Of a stretch of 6,053 bases of DNA, positions 1 to 5,998 are shown in pieces (position 1 is the first letter of the stretch; each line of letters begins with the position of its first letter). The position numbers were made by a program, and so were the translations under genes. The DNA comes from Clostridiales bacterium. Lineage in GTDB: Bacteria; Bacillota; Clostridia; Lachnospirales; CAG-274. Below the pieces are notes generated by a model that saw only the letters and a program-made list of their open reading frames with translations, had not been told where the DNA came from and did no database searches. The stretch is taken from assembly GCA_021202835.1 (NCBI GenBank), contig JAJQCI010000297.1, forward strand, positions 1 through 6,053, read 5' to 3'.

Positions 1-2
1 AT

Positions 3-47
3 TTTAAGGAAATCGGCCTGCAGAAGCAGACGCAATTTTATATATAG
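3..47 (+). CDS. Possible C-terminal tail of an upstream gene (partial)
   Basis: One frame stays open from the window edge to a TAG at 45-47 and would encode about 14 residues ending in QTQFYI. If real, it is the end of a gene lying just upstream of the sugar kinase, with its stop codon running directly into the kinase ribosome binding site (TAGGGAGG). That would fit an operon. Fourteen codons without a stop is weak evidence, and the tail is too short to assign to a family. The stretch could equally be non-coding leader, since it also contains an AT-rich TATATA run. The same frame continues into the kinase, so this TAG also excludes an earlier start for the kinase. Confidence 0.3.
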   Translation, partial: FKEIGLQKQTQFYI

Positions 48-59
48 GGAGGTTTTTTT

Positions 60-1148
60 ATGGAACATCATAATCCGCTTTTAGTTAACGGGGAGAATTC
101 AAAGAAGTTTTTCACAATCGGTGAAATCATGCTCAGGCTTACCCCTCCTAACTACGAAAAAATCCGTATGGCGAGCACATTCGAAGCAAGCTACGGCGGC
201 AGCGAGGCCAACATTGCCCTTGCTTTGGCAAACTTAGGCATCGACAGCACGTTCTTTACCGTTGTTCCCAACAATTCACTGGGAAAAAGTGCGGTAAGAA
301 TGTTAAGAAGCAACGACGTACACTGTACGCCCATCATTTTAAGCACAGAAGAGGAAACACCCTCTCACCGCTTAGGCAGCTATTATCTTGAAACAGGCTA
401 CGGAATCAGAGCCAGCAAGGTTACATATGACCGCAAACACTCCGCCCTTACAGAGTATGACTTTTCAAAAATAGATATGTATGAGCTTTTAGACGGCTTT
501 GACTGGCTTCACTTAAGCGGAATCACCCCCGCTTTGGGCCCCAACTGCGCAGGGCTTATTTTAAGAGCCTTAAAGACAGCTAAGGAAAAGGGCATGACAG
601 TCAGCTTCGACGGCAACTTCAGAAGCACTCTTTGGACATGGGAAGAAGCCCGTGACTTCTGTACTCAGTGTCTGGAATATGTTGACGTACTTTTCGGAAT
701 CGAGCCCTACCACCTTTGGAGAGACGAAGAAGACCACAGCAAGGGCGACTATAAGGACGGCGTTCCTCTTCAGCCCAGCTATGAACAGCAGGACGAGGTT
801 TTCAACGCTTTCGTTGAAAGATATCCCAATCTTAAATGTATAGCACGTCACGTTCGCTATGCCCACAGCGGTAGCGAAAACAGCCTTAAGGCATACATGT
901 GGTATCAGGGCCATACTTTCGAAAGCAAGCTCTTCACATTCAACATTCTTGACAGAGTAGGCGGCGGCGACGCCTTTGCCAGCGGCCTTATCTACGCAAT
1001 GATGAACAACTACAGGGCTATGGATATGGTTAATTTCGCCGTAGCAAGCAGCGCCATTAAGCATACAATCAGAGGCGACGCAAACATCACTGACGATGTT
1101 CAGACAATCCGCAACCTTATGAATATGAACTACGATATAAAGAGATAA
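60..1148 (+). CDS. kdgK: PfkB-family sugar kinase, probable 2-keto-3-deoxygluconate kinase
   Basis: Predicted cytosolic kinase that phosphorylates a sugar acid, most likely 2-keto-3-deoxygluconate to KDPG with ATP, in hexuronate or Entner-Doudoroff catabolism. The 362-residue protein shows PfkB/ribokinase landmarks in order: GEIMLRL near residue 21, the substrate-binding YGGSEANIA near 45-53, FDGNFRSTLW at 183-192 (the position where KDG kinases carry a DPNxR-W type segment), and the ATP/anion-hole motif DRVGGGDAFASG at 298-309, with D304 as the expected catalytic base. The motif is GGGD rather than the commoner GAGD, a variant I associate with this subgroup. It is somewhat longer than typical KDG kinases (about 310-345), with a charged stretch at 220-245 that may be an insertion. 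The start is supported by GGAGG at 48-52, 7 nt upstream, and by an in-frame stop at 45-47. The PfkB family is certain; the exact substrate is inferred, and fructokinase or another sugar-acid kinase remains possible. Confidence 0.82.
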   Translation: MEHHNPLLVNGENSKKFFTIGEIMLRLTPPNYEKIRMASTFEASYGGSEANIALALANLGIDSTFFTVVPNNSLGKSAVRMLRSNDVHCTPIILSTEEETPSHRLGSYYLETGYGIRASKVTYDRKHSALTEYDFSKIDMYELLDGFDWLHLSGITPALGPNCAGLILRALKTAKEKGMTVSFDGNFRSTLWTWEEARDFCTQCLEYVDVLFGIEPYHLWRDEEDHSKGDYKDGVPLQPSYEQQDEVFNAFVERYPNLKCIARHVRYAHSGSENSLKAYMWYQGHTFESKLFTFNILDRVGGGDAFASGLIYAMMNNYRAMDMVNFAVASSAIKHTIRGDANITDDVQTIRNLMNMNYDIKR

Positions 1149-1160
1149 AAATCATTAAAC

Positions 1161-1205
1161 AAACAGCCGCAAAGCAGGTTTTAAATCCGTTTTGCGGCTG
1201 TTTTT
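1161..1205. terminator. Bidirectional intrinsic terminator between convergent genes
   Basis: A perfect 13-bp inverted repeat pairs 1161-1173 (AAACAGCCGCAAA) with 1191-1203, extendable by a G-T and a C-G pair at 1174/1190 and 1175/1189. On the plus strand it ends in TTTTT (1201-1205), 12 bp after the kinase stop codon. Read on the minus strand, the same stem is followed by TTTGTTTAATGATTTTT, and the last minus-strand gene stops at 1210, just before it. One hairpin therefore probably ends both the kinase transcript and the five-gene operon. Confidence 0.9.
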
Positions 1206-1209
1206 ATGC

Positions 1210-2154
1210 TTATTTATCCTTTATTATTCTGTATGCAACTGCCTTTTGATAAGTCAAGTCGTCGGCAATGGCATAAAATACGGTTCCGTCGGCAGGAGAA
1301 ATTATTGTTTCCAAGGTAGAGTGGTCATAGGGGTCATAAATATAGCCCATTATCTGACCTTTTCTCACCCTGTCGCCGGGAATATTCAGCTTCTTTATAA
1401 AACCTGCGTTCTGAACCTTTATTTTAGCCAAATCGGAGGACTTTAAAAGCTCGGTTTTTCTCTCGCTTTGGGGCTTGCCCTTACAGATTCCGTTAGCCTT
1501 TAGAAAATTAACAACGGACCTTACGGCAATATCGCCGCATTCCTCCGAAACGTGCTCCGTTTCACCTATATAAAGTGAAAAGGCCGTTGTTTCCCAAATC
1601 TGCCAGTTATAGTTAAGGGTTGTTGTGTCATAGGGGCGGCTGTTTCTTATGTATACATAGGGAAGGCCGAAGCCCTCCGCCGCTTCCGGGTTTTCATATC
1701 CCGTGTGCATCATTCTGACATGGGGAAGAAAGCTTGCGTTTTGATAAAAGCTGGTAAGCTGAATTCCGAAATTATAGCCCTTGACATATTCAAAAACGCC
1801 ATAGGCGATTCTCTGGGTTGTCTCCCCCAGGTCATAGCCGGGAAACATTCGGTTTACATCCGTATTGTCAAGTGACCAAAATCTTTTGTGGAGATTAAAG
1901 GAATAATTGTTTGCCGTAGGAATAACGACAATTTTCTTTCCCTTTTCAATCTGTCCGTCAGCCTCTAAAATTCTGAGAGCCTCAACGATTTTAGATGTAC
2001 TGTAAAGCTGCTGAAACTCGTTTCCTCTTGTGGAACCCAGTATGGCAAGGCTGTTTTCACAGCCCGGGTCGTCGTAGCTTCCGAATTCGAAGGAGGTAAT
2101 TCTCATGTCGTCTCTGTAGGGCGACTTAAGCTCAAATATTATATTTCTTCGCAC
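1210..2154 (-). CDS. AstE/AspA-like M14-family protein with degraded active site (predicted pseudoenzyme)
   Basis: The 314-residue product aligns with the gene just upstream and belongs to the succinylglutamate desuccinylase/aspartoacylase family (M14-like zinc carboxypeptidase fold). The substrate-binding segment DVNRMFPG is kept at 99-106, and the C-terminal part (about 245-312) resembles the beta-rich barrel domain of the family. The metal site is not kept. The HxxE motif reads R43-G-N-E46, the DxH segment reads Q132-L-T134, and the catalytic Glu of the ELG motif reads Y195 in YIG. The paralogue has H49/E52, D134/H136 and E198 at these positions. The protein is thus probably not a zinc hydrolase; a regulatory or structural partner role is inferred. 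The start is GTG at 2154-2152, chosen because AGGAGG lies 9 nt upstream. The gene overlaps the active paralogue by 16 bp. There is no signal peptide. It is otherwise intact, so this looks like selected change and not decay. Ligands supplied from elsewhere (E198, E200, several His) cannot be excluded. Confidence 0.85.
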   Translation of the reverse strand: MRRNIIFELKSPYRDDMRITSFEFGSYDDPGCENSLAILGSTRGNEFQQLYSTSKIVEALRILEADGQIEKGKKIVVIPTANNYSFNLHKRFWSLDNTDVNRMFPGYDLGETTQRIAYGVFEYVKGYNFGIQLTSFYQNASFLPHVRMMHTGYENPEAAEGFGLPYVYIRNSRPYDTTTLNYNWQIWETTAFSLYIGETEHVSEECGDIAVRSVVNFLKANGICKGKPQSERKTELLKSSDLAKIKVQNAGFIKKLNIPGDRVRKGQIMGYIYDPYDHSTLETIISPADGTVFYAIADDLTYQKAVAYRIIKDK

Positions 2155-3116
2155 GTCTCTATACCTCCTAAAATTCTTCCCAAAAGAGAACCCGAAAGCA
2201 CAACGGGATAATCTCTCAGCGTAAAAATAAGGCCGTCAACGGGAGATTTAACAATTTCTTTGATTTCACTCGTTAAGGGCTCTATAATCCTGCCTACCTC
2301 GTCTCCCTCTTTTACATAGTCGCTGTGTCTTGCGGAAGGAACGAAAATTCCCGATGCATTGGCATTAAGAAAGGAAACATAACCGTCTGTGGAAACCGTA
2401 GCGGTGTGTTTCGCTCCCTTAAAGACCTCTCCGTCCCAGATTTTAAGCTTTTTCATTGCGTTAAATACTCCGTCGGCAAGCTGTCTGCCGTATTCCTTCG
2501 TTATTCTCATTCCCACTCCCAGCTCGACAACAACGCAGGGAGTACCTATTACATTAAGAGAGTGACAAAGTGTGGATTCCAGAACGGTTGAAGCCTGATG
2601 AACCCAAATAAAGTCTAAATTAAGGCTTTCAGCCAGAGGAATAAGCTTTTCGCTGTAGTCAACGGGAACCCTGGCCTGGGGAAGCTCCGTCAGATAAATA
2701 TTGCTTGCGTGACAGTCAATAACAAGGTCGGAGCCGTCAAGGCTGTTTACAACATCGGAGGCAACATACTCAACCATTGTGTTGTGCCCCGTACCGGGGA
2801 AGGTACGGTTCATATCAAGGTCGAAATTGGGAATTCCTCTTGTTATAGAGTCGATTCCCAAAGGGTTTATAGCCGGGTAGATATCAACTATGCCCTTAAG
2901 ACACTCCGGGCTTTCACTTATCCTCCGCCCTACTTCATAACACATATACTGACCTTCCAGCTCGTCGCCGTGAATTCCCGTTACGACAGAAATTCTGGGA
3001 AGCCGCCTTATGTCAAGGCCGGAAAGATTTTCAGGCATATAGCGGCATCTTTTTATTTCCAAAACCTCATCAACAGGCAGCCTGTAAGATGAAATAACCT
3101 CGGTTTTCTTAATCAT
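2139..3116 (-). CDS. Succinylglutamate desuccinylase/aspartoacylase-family zinc amidohydrolase
   Basis: Predicted zinc-dependent deacylase or carboxypeptidase that hydrolyses an amide bond next to a carboxylate. The 325-residue sequence carries the full family signature: TGIHGDE with zinc ligands H49 and E52, the substrate-binding DLDMNRTFPG at 99-108, the third ligand H136 within IDCHAS, and the catalytic Glu E198 in VVVELG. Residues about 238-318 form a beta-rich C-terminal domain with the pattern VSTDGYV and VKEGDEVGRI, like the barrel or lipoyl-like domain seen in AstE/AspA relatives. No signal peptide is present, so it should act in the cytosol. Its ATG overlaps the transglutaminase stop by 8 bp (ATGATTAA), and the next gene overlaps its end by 16 bp. 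The natural substrate is unknown; the operon suggests an amide made by the ATP-grasp protein. True AstE or AspA activity is unlikely, as no arginine-succinyl pathway genes are nearby. Confidence 0.88.
   Translation of the reverse strand: MIKKTEVISSYRLPVDEVLEIKRCRYMPENLSGLDIRRLPRISVVTGIHGDELEGQYMCYEVGRRISESPECLKGIVDIYPAINPLGIDSITRGIPNFDLDMNRTFPGTGHNTMVEYVASDVVNSLDGSDLVIDCHASNIYLTELPQARVPVDYSEKLIPLAESLNLDFIWVHQASTVLESTLCHSLNVIGTPCVVVELGVGMRITKEYGRQLADGVFNAMKKLKIWDGEVFKGAKHTATVSTDGYVSFLNANASGIFVPSARHSDYVKEGDEVGRIIEPLTSEIKEIVKSPVDGLIFTLRDYPVVLSGSLLGRILGGIETCEEI
2164..2169 (-). promoter_or_regulatory. Ribosome binding site that fixes the GTG start at 2154
   Basis: The minus strand reads AGGAGG here, 9 nt before GTG at 2154-2152. 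The next in-frame ATG lies 16 codons into the protein. A full consensus site at good spacing supports the GTG. It lies inside the coding sequence of the upstream paralogue, so translation may be both coupled and independently initiated. Confidence 0.8.
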
Positions 3117-3891
3117 CCTCGTTTACCACCTTTACGGAGATTTCAAACTTTTGTTCGACAATACCTTCGGCACAGGTAAAAACACCCTTTTCAATTTCGC
3201 AGTCCTTGCTGTCTCTTCCGTGGGCTATTTTGATATAGCCGTAGTCTATTTTTTTATCGTTTGTGGGGTCAACGCCGTACCATGCATTTCCTGCATAGTA
3301 GTCTACCCATGCATGTGTCTGCCCCTCACCTTCCATAAGCCCTGCCGCATATCTTGCCGCAATGCCCAGCTGTCTCAAAACAGCTATCGTAATGTGGGAA
3401 TAGTCCTGACAGACACCCTTTCCCTGACTGAAGGCTTCCGCCGCCGTTGTCTCAACATTCGTTGAAAAAGGCTCATATGTCATTTTTTCATACACTGCAT
3501 GGGCCGCATTAAGGGCCGTTTCGTGAACGGTTTTCCCCTGTTTAATACTTTTGGCAAACTCCTTTATTTCGTCACCTGGCTTTGTCATCTGCGACTCAAA
3601 GAGGAAAAGCCTCTCTAACGGGGTAACCTCCATATATGTTCCCAAAAGAGCCTTTCCGCAGATGTTATATTCAAACTCATTATGAGGGCATTTTATAAAG
3701 CCTGCCCTTGTATAATTTCCGAAGGAGTCCTCCGAAGCCGTAACCTTACAGCTGGGAGAAATTATAACCTCCTCGTCGAAAATTCTCTGAGCCGAATAAT
3801 TTAAAGGAACGCATTTTAAAATAAAGTTTTGATTTTCTATAGCTTTGCTGAATATAATTTTATTCTTAAAATCAAAAGCGTAGGTTTTCAT
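3109..3891 (-). CDS. Transglutaminase-like cysteine protease-fold protein
   Basis: The 260-residue protein has a beta-rich N-terminal half (about 1-95), as in bacterial transglutaminase-like proteins, followed by the transglutaminase core (about 115-215). The papain-like triad is visible: C161 in GKGVCQDYSH, H193 in QTHAWVDYY and D208 in GVDPTNDKK. Bacterial members are generally considered peptidases or amide-bond transferases and not protein cross-linkers. Members found beside COG2307/COG2308-type genes, as here, are thought to act on the same product. There is no signal peptide or membrane segment. The ATG at 3891-3889 has AAGGCGG 7 nt upstream. It begins 12 bp after the alpha-E gene and overlaps the next gene by 8 bp. 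The family is clear from the triad; the reaction direction (hydrolysis or transfer) and substrate are unknown. Confidence 0.9.
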   Translation of the reverse strand: MKTYAFDFKNKIIFSKAIENQNFILKCVPLNYSAQRIFDEEVIISPSCKVTASEDSFGNYTRAGFIKCPHNEFEYNICGKALLGTYMEVTPLERLFLFESQMTKPGDEIKEFAKSIKQGKTVHETALNAAHAVYEKMTYEPFSTNVETTAAEAFSQGKGVCQDYSHITIAVLRQLGIAARYAAGLMEGEGQTHAWVDYYAGNAWYGVDPTNDKKIDYGYIKIAHGRDSKDCEIEKGVFTCAEGIVEQKFEISVKVVNEDD

Positions 3892-3903
3892 TAATACACC
3901 GCC

Positions 3904-4560
3904 TTATCTGAATAATTGTAATACACATTGTTCCGTTTCGGAAAAGTCGGAGTCGTCCTTTTCAAGCAGCAGCTTCAAATCGTCACAGCTGTTGTTTTTG
4001 TCAAGACGCTTTATATAATTGTAAAGTCTGTGTTTAGCCGATTTAATATATTCCTCTCCTTTTTCAAAACGGCAGAACAGATCGACCCTCTCCGTAAACT
4101 TTCCTGCCTTAATGGTACAGCGCACATCCTCATCTGTTATAAAATCATCTGCAGCGCCCCAAAAGCTCATTACATAATCCAAAATTTTCTGAAGATCCAT
4201 TATATTAACCTCCTCGTTAAAGGATCTCAGAACAGAATTATAAGCGAGCTGAATATAGGCCACTGTTTCAGTGTCGATTTGATCTCTTAAGGTTATGGCG
4301 TTGTCATAGGCAAGCATAAGAGAGTGACTTATTGAGAAAAGATTATTCTCGTCTGATATAATCTTGTTGAAAAAGTCATATTTATCTTTAAATTTTTCCG
4401 TAATTCCCAATCTGCCGCAAAAATCCACATATGCAGTTTCGTCGTCGTCAACCATTCTGTCGGAATAGCTTATAATATAACTGCTGAGTGTGTATGCCCT
4501 TTCGGCATACCTTCCCAGCCAAAAAAGACTTGATGCTTTGCTTAACGATACATTATCCAT
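3904..4560 (-). CDS. Short alpha-E domain protein
   Basis: Helix-rich 218-residue protein of the alpha-E family (COG2307 type), the usual partner of COG2308-type ATP-grasp proteins. Its biochemical role is not established. The N-terminal signature LSKASSLFWLGRYAERA (5-22) is typical. The mid-protein segment NAITLRDQIDTE (87-98) matches the family's NARxxRDQxS-type motif. A second GR-ER-like copy, GKFTERVDLF, starts at 153 after FWGAADDF, so the internal-repeat layout is visible. Family members are usually about 300-325 residues; this one lacks roughly the last 90. No frameshift extends it, because the transglutaminase gene begins 12 bp later. The ATG at 4560 overlaps the end of the ATP-grasp gene by 19 bp. 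Candidate ribosome binding sites are GGAGGAGG at 12 nt and AAGGA at 3 nt, neither at ideal spacing, which points to translational coupling. Confidence 0.85.
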   Translation of the reverse strand: MDNVSLSKASSLFWLGRYAERAYTLSSYIISYSDRMVDDDETAYVDFCGRLGITEKFKDKYDFFNKIISDENNLFSISHSLMLAYDNAITLRDQIDTETVAYIQLAYNSVLRSFNEEVNIMDLQKILDYVMSFWGAADDFITDEDVRCTIKAGKFTERVDLFCRFEKGEEYIKSAKHRLYNYIKRLDKNNSCDDLKLLLEKDDSDFSETEQCVLQLFR

Positions 4561-5852
4561 GTGTCCTTAAAGCCTCCTCCCTGTGATGAATTTACTACAA
4601 ATGAATCGGGATCTCTTGAAAAACGTGTAAGGCCGCTCTTCCAAACAACAGGCGTTTTTCCGAAAACAACAAAAGCACGAAGGTCCGCCTTGCGGTAGCC
4701 TACGCCGTCCCCCTCCTGAACCTCAAGGTCTAAGAAGTTTATAATCTCCTGGGCTATAAACCTTCTGGGTTCGGCCAAAATATGAGCCTTGAGCTTTTCG
4801 AAGTCATCCTTCGAAAGATCTCTTCCGAAAAGAACGCCGTAGCCTCCTGCTTCGGAAACATCTTTTATAACAAGCTTTTCAAGATTATCTATTATGTATT
4901 TCATATCCTCCTCATAATAGGGAACATATGTGGGAGCGTTATTTAAAATAGGCTCCTCTCCCAAATAATATTTTATCATACGGGGCACGAAATAGTAAAT
5001 ACCTTTATCGTCGGCAACGCCGTTTCCCGGCGCATTTATTATTGCCACATTGCCCTTTCTGTAAGCCTCCATAAGGTGGGGAACGCCTATGACGGAATTC
5101 TGTATAAAGGTCATAGGGTCAAGATATTCGTCGGAAAGACGGCGGTAAACCGCCCCTACTCTCTGGGGTGAGCCGTTGAAGGTTTTATAATAGAGAACAT
5201 CGTTTACAACCTCCAAATCCTCGGGGAAGGCAAGCACAGCCCCTGCTTTTTCGGCCAAATATGAATGTTCGAAAAAGGCGGAATTATATCTTCCGGGAGT
5301 CAAAACAACGTTTATGCCGCCGAGGCTGACCTCGTCCATCATATTTCTTAAAATGTCGGCATAATCTCTGTTTTCATAAACCTTGTTGTTTTCAAATGTT
5401 GAGGGGCTCATCTTTCTTGTTATGTCTCTTGCAATAAGAGGATAGCTTGCTCCCGAAGGCACTCTCAGATTGTCCTCCAAAATATACCAGCCTTCCGGCG
5501 CCTCTACAAGGTCTATTCCCGAAATGTGGTTATAAACTCCCAGACTGGGGGTAATACCTATACATTCGGCCAAAAAACCGGTAGCGTCATAAACAAACTC
5601 CTCGGGCACTATGCCGTCTTTAATAATCGACCTTTTTGAATATATGTCGTTTAAAAACAAATTCAGAGCATACGCCCTCTGCTTTAAGCCCTTTTCCAAC
5701 ACCTTGAACTTGTCATATTCTATAATTCTCGGTATTGCGTCAAAAGGGAAAAGCTGATCGATGAACTTTCCGTTTTTGTAAAGGCAGAATTTTACACCGT
5801 AACGGTCAAGGCTTTCGTTTACTCTGCCAACCTGTTTCTTTAGATTTTCCAT
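4542..5852 (-). CDS. Circularly permuted ATP-grasp protein (COG2308 type)
   Basis: Predicted ATP-dependent ligase that activates a carboxylate as acyl phosphate and joins it to an amine or thiol. From ATG at 5852 it has 436 residues, close to the usual 450-490. Family motifs appear in order: LNDIYSKRSIIKDGIVPEEF (67-86), GIDLVEAPEGWYILEDNLRV with PSGASYP following (112-138), VLTPGRYNSAFFEHSYLA (183-200), RRLSDEYLDPMTF (237-249), GNVAIINAPGNGVADDKG (267-284), YYLGEEPIL (295-303), the glycine-rich LVIKDVSEAGGYGVLFG (327-343), DLRAFVVFG (390-398) and NSSQGGGFKDTW (421-432). Together these identify the circularly permuted ATP-grasp type 2 fold. It is the first gene of a five-gene operon, and the alpha-E gene overlaps its 3' end. 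In other bacteria the same trio of ATP-grasp, alpha-E and transglutaminase genes recurs. The substrate is unknown. The start was chosen for GGGAG at 8 nt; an upstream in-frame TTG at 5888 lies inside a terminator-like hairpin and has no ribosome binding site. Confidence 0.9.
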   Translation of the reverse strand: MENLKKQVGRVNESLDRYGVKFCLYKNGKFIDQLFPFDAIPRIIEYDKFKVLEKGLKQRAYALNLFLNDIYSKRSIIKDGIVPEEFVYDATGFLAECIGITPSLGVYNHISGIDLVEAPEGWYILEDNLRVPSGASYPLIARDITRKMSPSTFENNKVYENRDYADILRNMMDEVSLGGINVVLTPGRYNSAFFEHSYLAEKAGAVLAFPEDLEVVNDVLYYKTFNGSPQRVGAVYRRLSDEYLDPMTFIQNSVIGVPHLMEAYRKGNVAIINAPGNGVADDKGIYYFVPRMIKYYLGEEPILNNAPTYVPYYEEDMKYIIDNLEKLVIKDVSEAGGYGVLFGRDLSKDDFEKLKAHILAEPRRFIAQEIINFLDLEVQEGDGVGYRKADLRAFVVFGKTPVVWKSGLTRFSRDPDSFVVNSSQGGGFKDTWIMYR

Positions 5853-5860
5853 AGAATCAA

Positions 5861-5865
5861 CTCCC
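5861..5865 (-). promoter_or_regulatory. Ribosome binding site of the first operon gene
   Basis: The minus strand reads GGGAG 8 nt before ATG at 5852-5850. This decides the start in favour of the 436-residue protein over the 448-residue reading from TTG at 5888. The site sits directly after the U-tract of the leader hairpin, so it is only transcribed if RNA polymerase reads through. Confidence 0.8.
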
Positions 5866-5904
5866 AAAAATAAAAAAGCGCACCTCAAACAAAAATGGGT
5901 ACGC
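5866..5904 (-). terminator. Terminator-like hairpin in the operon leader (putative attenuator)
   Basis: In the minus-strand RNA, GCGUACC (5904-5898) pairs with GGUGCGC (5884-5878) as a 7-bp stem with one U-G pair and a 13-nt loop. It is followed at once by UUUUUUAUUUUU (5877-5866). The U-G pair would be a C-A mismatch on the plus strand, so the structure belongs to the minus transcript. It lies between the promoter and the first gene, ending immediately before the GGGAG site. This is the layout of an intrinsic attenuator. The stem is short and the loop rather large, so termination may be partial. I see no clear antiterminator or known riboswitch class. Confidence 0.6.
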
Positions 5905-5927
5905 CGTTATATCCGCATAAATAAAAT

Positions 5928-5961
5928 TAAGCCGACGGAATGAATCACCCCTGTCGGCTTA
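5928..5961 (-). other. Long hairpin at the 5' end of the operon mRNA
   Basis: Nine perfect pairs (UAAGCCGAC with GUCGGCUUA) are extended after one bulged A by GGGGUG pairing with CAUUCC, including two G-U pairs, around an AUU triloop. Both G-U pairs are lost on the plus strand, which supports a role in minus-strand RNA. The predicted transcription start (about 5962) puts the stem at nucleotide +1 or +2. Such 5'-terminal stems often stabilise mRNA. It is also followed by AUUUUAUUUAU, a loose U-rich stretch, so early termination or a regulator binding site is possible. Confidence 0.65.
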
Positions 5962-5969
5962 CAAAAGAT

Positions 5970-5998
5970 ATTATACGCCAAAAAACCCGGCCTGTCAA
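5970..5998 (-). promoter_or_regulatory. Consensus sigma-A/sigma-70 promoter of the operon
   Basis: On the minus strand, TTGACA (5998-5993) and TATAAT (5975-5970) both match consensus perfectly and are separated by exactly 17 bp. The start site is expected near G at 5962, giving a 5' untranslated leader of about 110 nt before the ATG at 5852. A perfect core promoter suggests strong initiation, with control exerted downstream in the leader or by a repressor not visible here. Confidence 0.92.

Noticed and set aside
570..1064. A 164-codon open frame on the minus strand opposite the sugar kinase
   Set aside because: It lies wholly antisense to a well-supported gene, shows no family motifs, and its composition follows from the kinase codon use.
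1192..1446. An 84-codon plus-strand open frame with a hydrophobic start, resembling a small membrane or secreted protein
   Set aside because: It starts inside the terminator stem, has no ribosome binding site, and overlaps the 3' end of the minus-strand pseudoenzyme gene.
2709..3092. A 127-codon plus-strand open frame inside the active deacylase gene
   Set aside because: It is antisense to a gene with a complete catalytic signature and has no recognisable protein features.
3928..4290. A 120-codon plus-strand open frame opposite the alpha-E gene
   Set aside because: It is an antisense shadow. The minus strand has conserved alpha-E motifs in this region, and the plus strand shows none.
5907..5950. 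Possible leader peptide in the operon leader (GTG followed by 12 codons to a TAA, or a three-codon ATG frame)
   Set aside because: The GTG has only AGGG directly adjacent with no spacing and lies inside the 5' hairpin. There is no run of regulatory codons, so classic peptide-based attenuation is not supported.
5866..5962. T-box or other known riboswitch in the leader
   Set aside because: The leader is only about 110 nt, lacks a T-box sequence, and shows no conserved core that I can recognise.
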